DNA of 64,000 nucleotides from Gemmobacter aquarius. GTDB lineage: Bacteria; Pseudomonadota; Alphaproteobacteria; Rhodobacterales; Rhodobacteraceae. The translations under genes were made by a program, and so were the position numbers. The DNA is taken from positions 1,910,001 to 1,974,000 of the forward strand of contig NZ_CP028918.1 of assembly GCF_003060865.1 (NCBI RefSeq). Direction: 5' to 3'. Under the pieces are notes generated by a model. The model worked only from the letters and a program-made list of their open reading frames with translations. It had not been told where the DNA came from and did no database searches. Each line of letters opens with the position of its first letter. Position 1 is the first letter of the stretch. Positions 63,861-64,000 of the stretch are shown here, piece by piece.

Positions 63861-64000
63861 CTGCACATCTGGCCTGACCTCGCATCTTGCACGATTTTCC
63901 GCCGTGCCGCTTTGGCCAGTTCCGACGATCCCGCGTGCATTGCTGCGCTGCATTTTCCGCTTGGGTTGTGTCGCGCCACGTGATTAAAATTCGCTAACAT

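Noticed and set aside
63981..63998. Possible CtrA box at the right edge
   Set aside because: TTAA and the following CTAAC are six bases apart instead of seven, and there is no gene in view beyond the window.

Overview
This window is a 64 kb piece of a high-GC alphaproteobacterial chromosome, most likely from the family Rhodobacteraceae (Rhodobacter/Gemmobacter/Tabrizicola-like). The evidence is gene content and order: ctrA beside its inhibitor sciP, a ccmF-ccmH pair, the pyrH-frr-uppS-cdsA-dxr-rseP-bamA-skp-fabZ-lpxA-lpxI-lpxB block, trmFO, bpt, usg, a DksA without a zinc finger, and an Entner-Doudoroff edd-eda pair. No phage, transposon, CRISPR array or rRNA operon is visible. The window looks like core chromosome with almost no accessory DNA.

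Layout. 1-5.2 kb: end of a Cys-rich hypothetical gene, a GT39 glycosyltransferase, two small hypotheticals, tRNA-Leu(CAA), a zinc metallopeptidase, a YqaA-like membrane protein and DsbB. 5.4-9.9 kb: DUF1684 protein, dGTPase, an A-type Fe-S carrier (divergent), an unknown protein, exonuclease III and a small exported protein. 9.9-20.2 kb: FAD monooxygenase, DksA, a MoxR ATPase with a CoxE-like VWA partner (a DUF2927 lipoprotein and a 54-residue membrane protein lie between them), DedA, an M48 protease, PIN protein, an RlmI-like methyltransferase and a lipoprotein. 20.3-29.4 kb: edd-eda behind a LacI-type operator, glnE, DUF2852, RDD, bpt, a VOC protein and a glutathione transferase. 29.6-36.4 kb: ilvB-ilvN behind what reads as a complete transcription attenuator with an Ile-Leu-Val leader peptide, then ccmF-ccmH, arginase and usg. 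36.5-43.4 kb: gyrA, DoxX, trmFO-gluQ, hisI, a NifU-like protein and a 40-residue membrane protein. 43.7-50.4 kb: recG, ligA (reading frame broken by one missing base), ctrA, sciP and mnmA. 50.5-63.9 kb: the leftward envelope/lipid A/isoprenoid block with pyrH and frr at its head, and miaA at the right edge.

How the genes work together. Three functional groups stand out. The first is envelope biogenesis: phospholipid head-group activation (CdsA), undecaprenyl diphosphate (UppS, fed by Dxr), outer-membrane protein assembly (BamA, Skp/OmpH), lipid A (FabZ supply step, LpxA, LpxI, LpxB) and intramembrane proteolysis (RseP). The second is cell-cycle control (CtrA and its inhibitor SciP), beside DNA replication and repair genes. 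The third is RNA modification and translation (TrmFO, GluQ, MnmA, MiaA, RlmI-like, Frr).

The less ordinary content lies between genes. There are two families of dispersed short repeats: a GC-stem element followed by GAGGATATTT...ACAGAAAATG, and trinucleotide-loop palindromes that occur in clusters. There is a perfect 12-bp hairpin over the rlmI ribosome binding site and start codon, a 12-bp minisatellite inside fabZ, 12- and 13-bp tandem repeats upstream of edd and the ilv leader, and several small membrane-protein genes under 60 codons. All functional calls come from reading the translated sequences; no database search was run.
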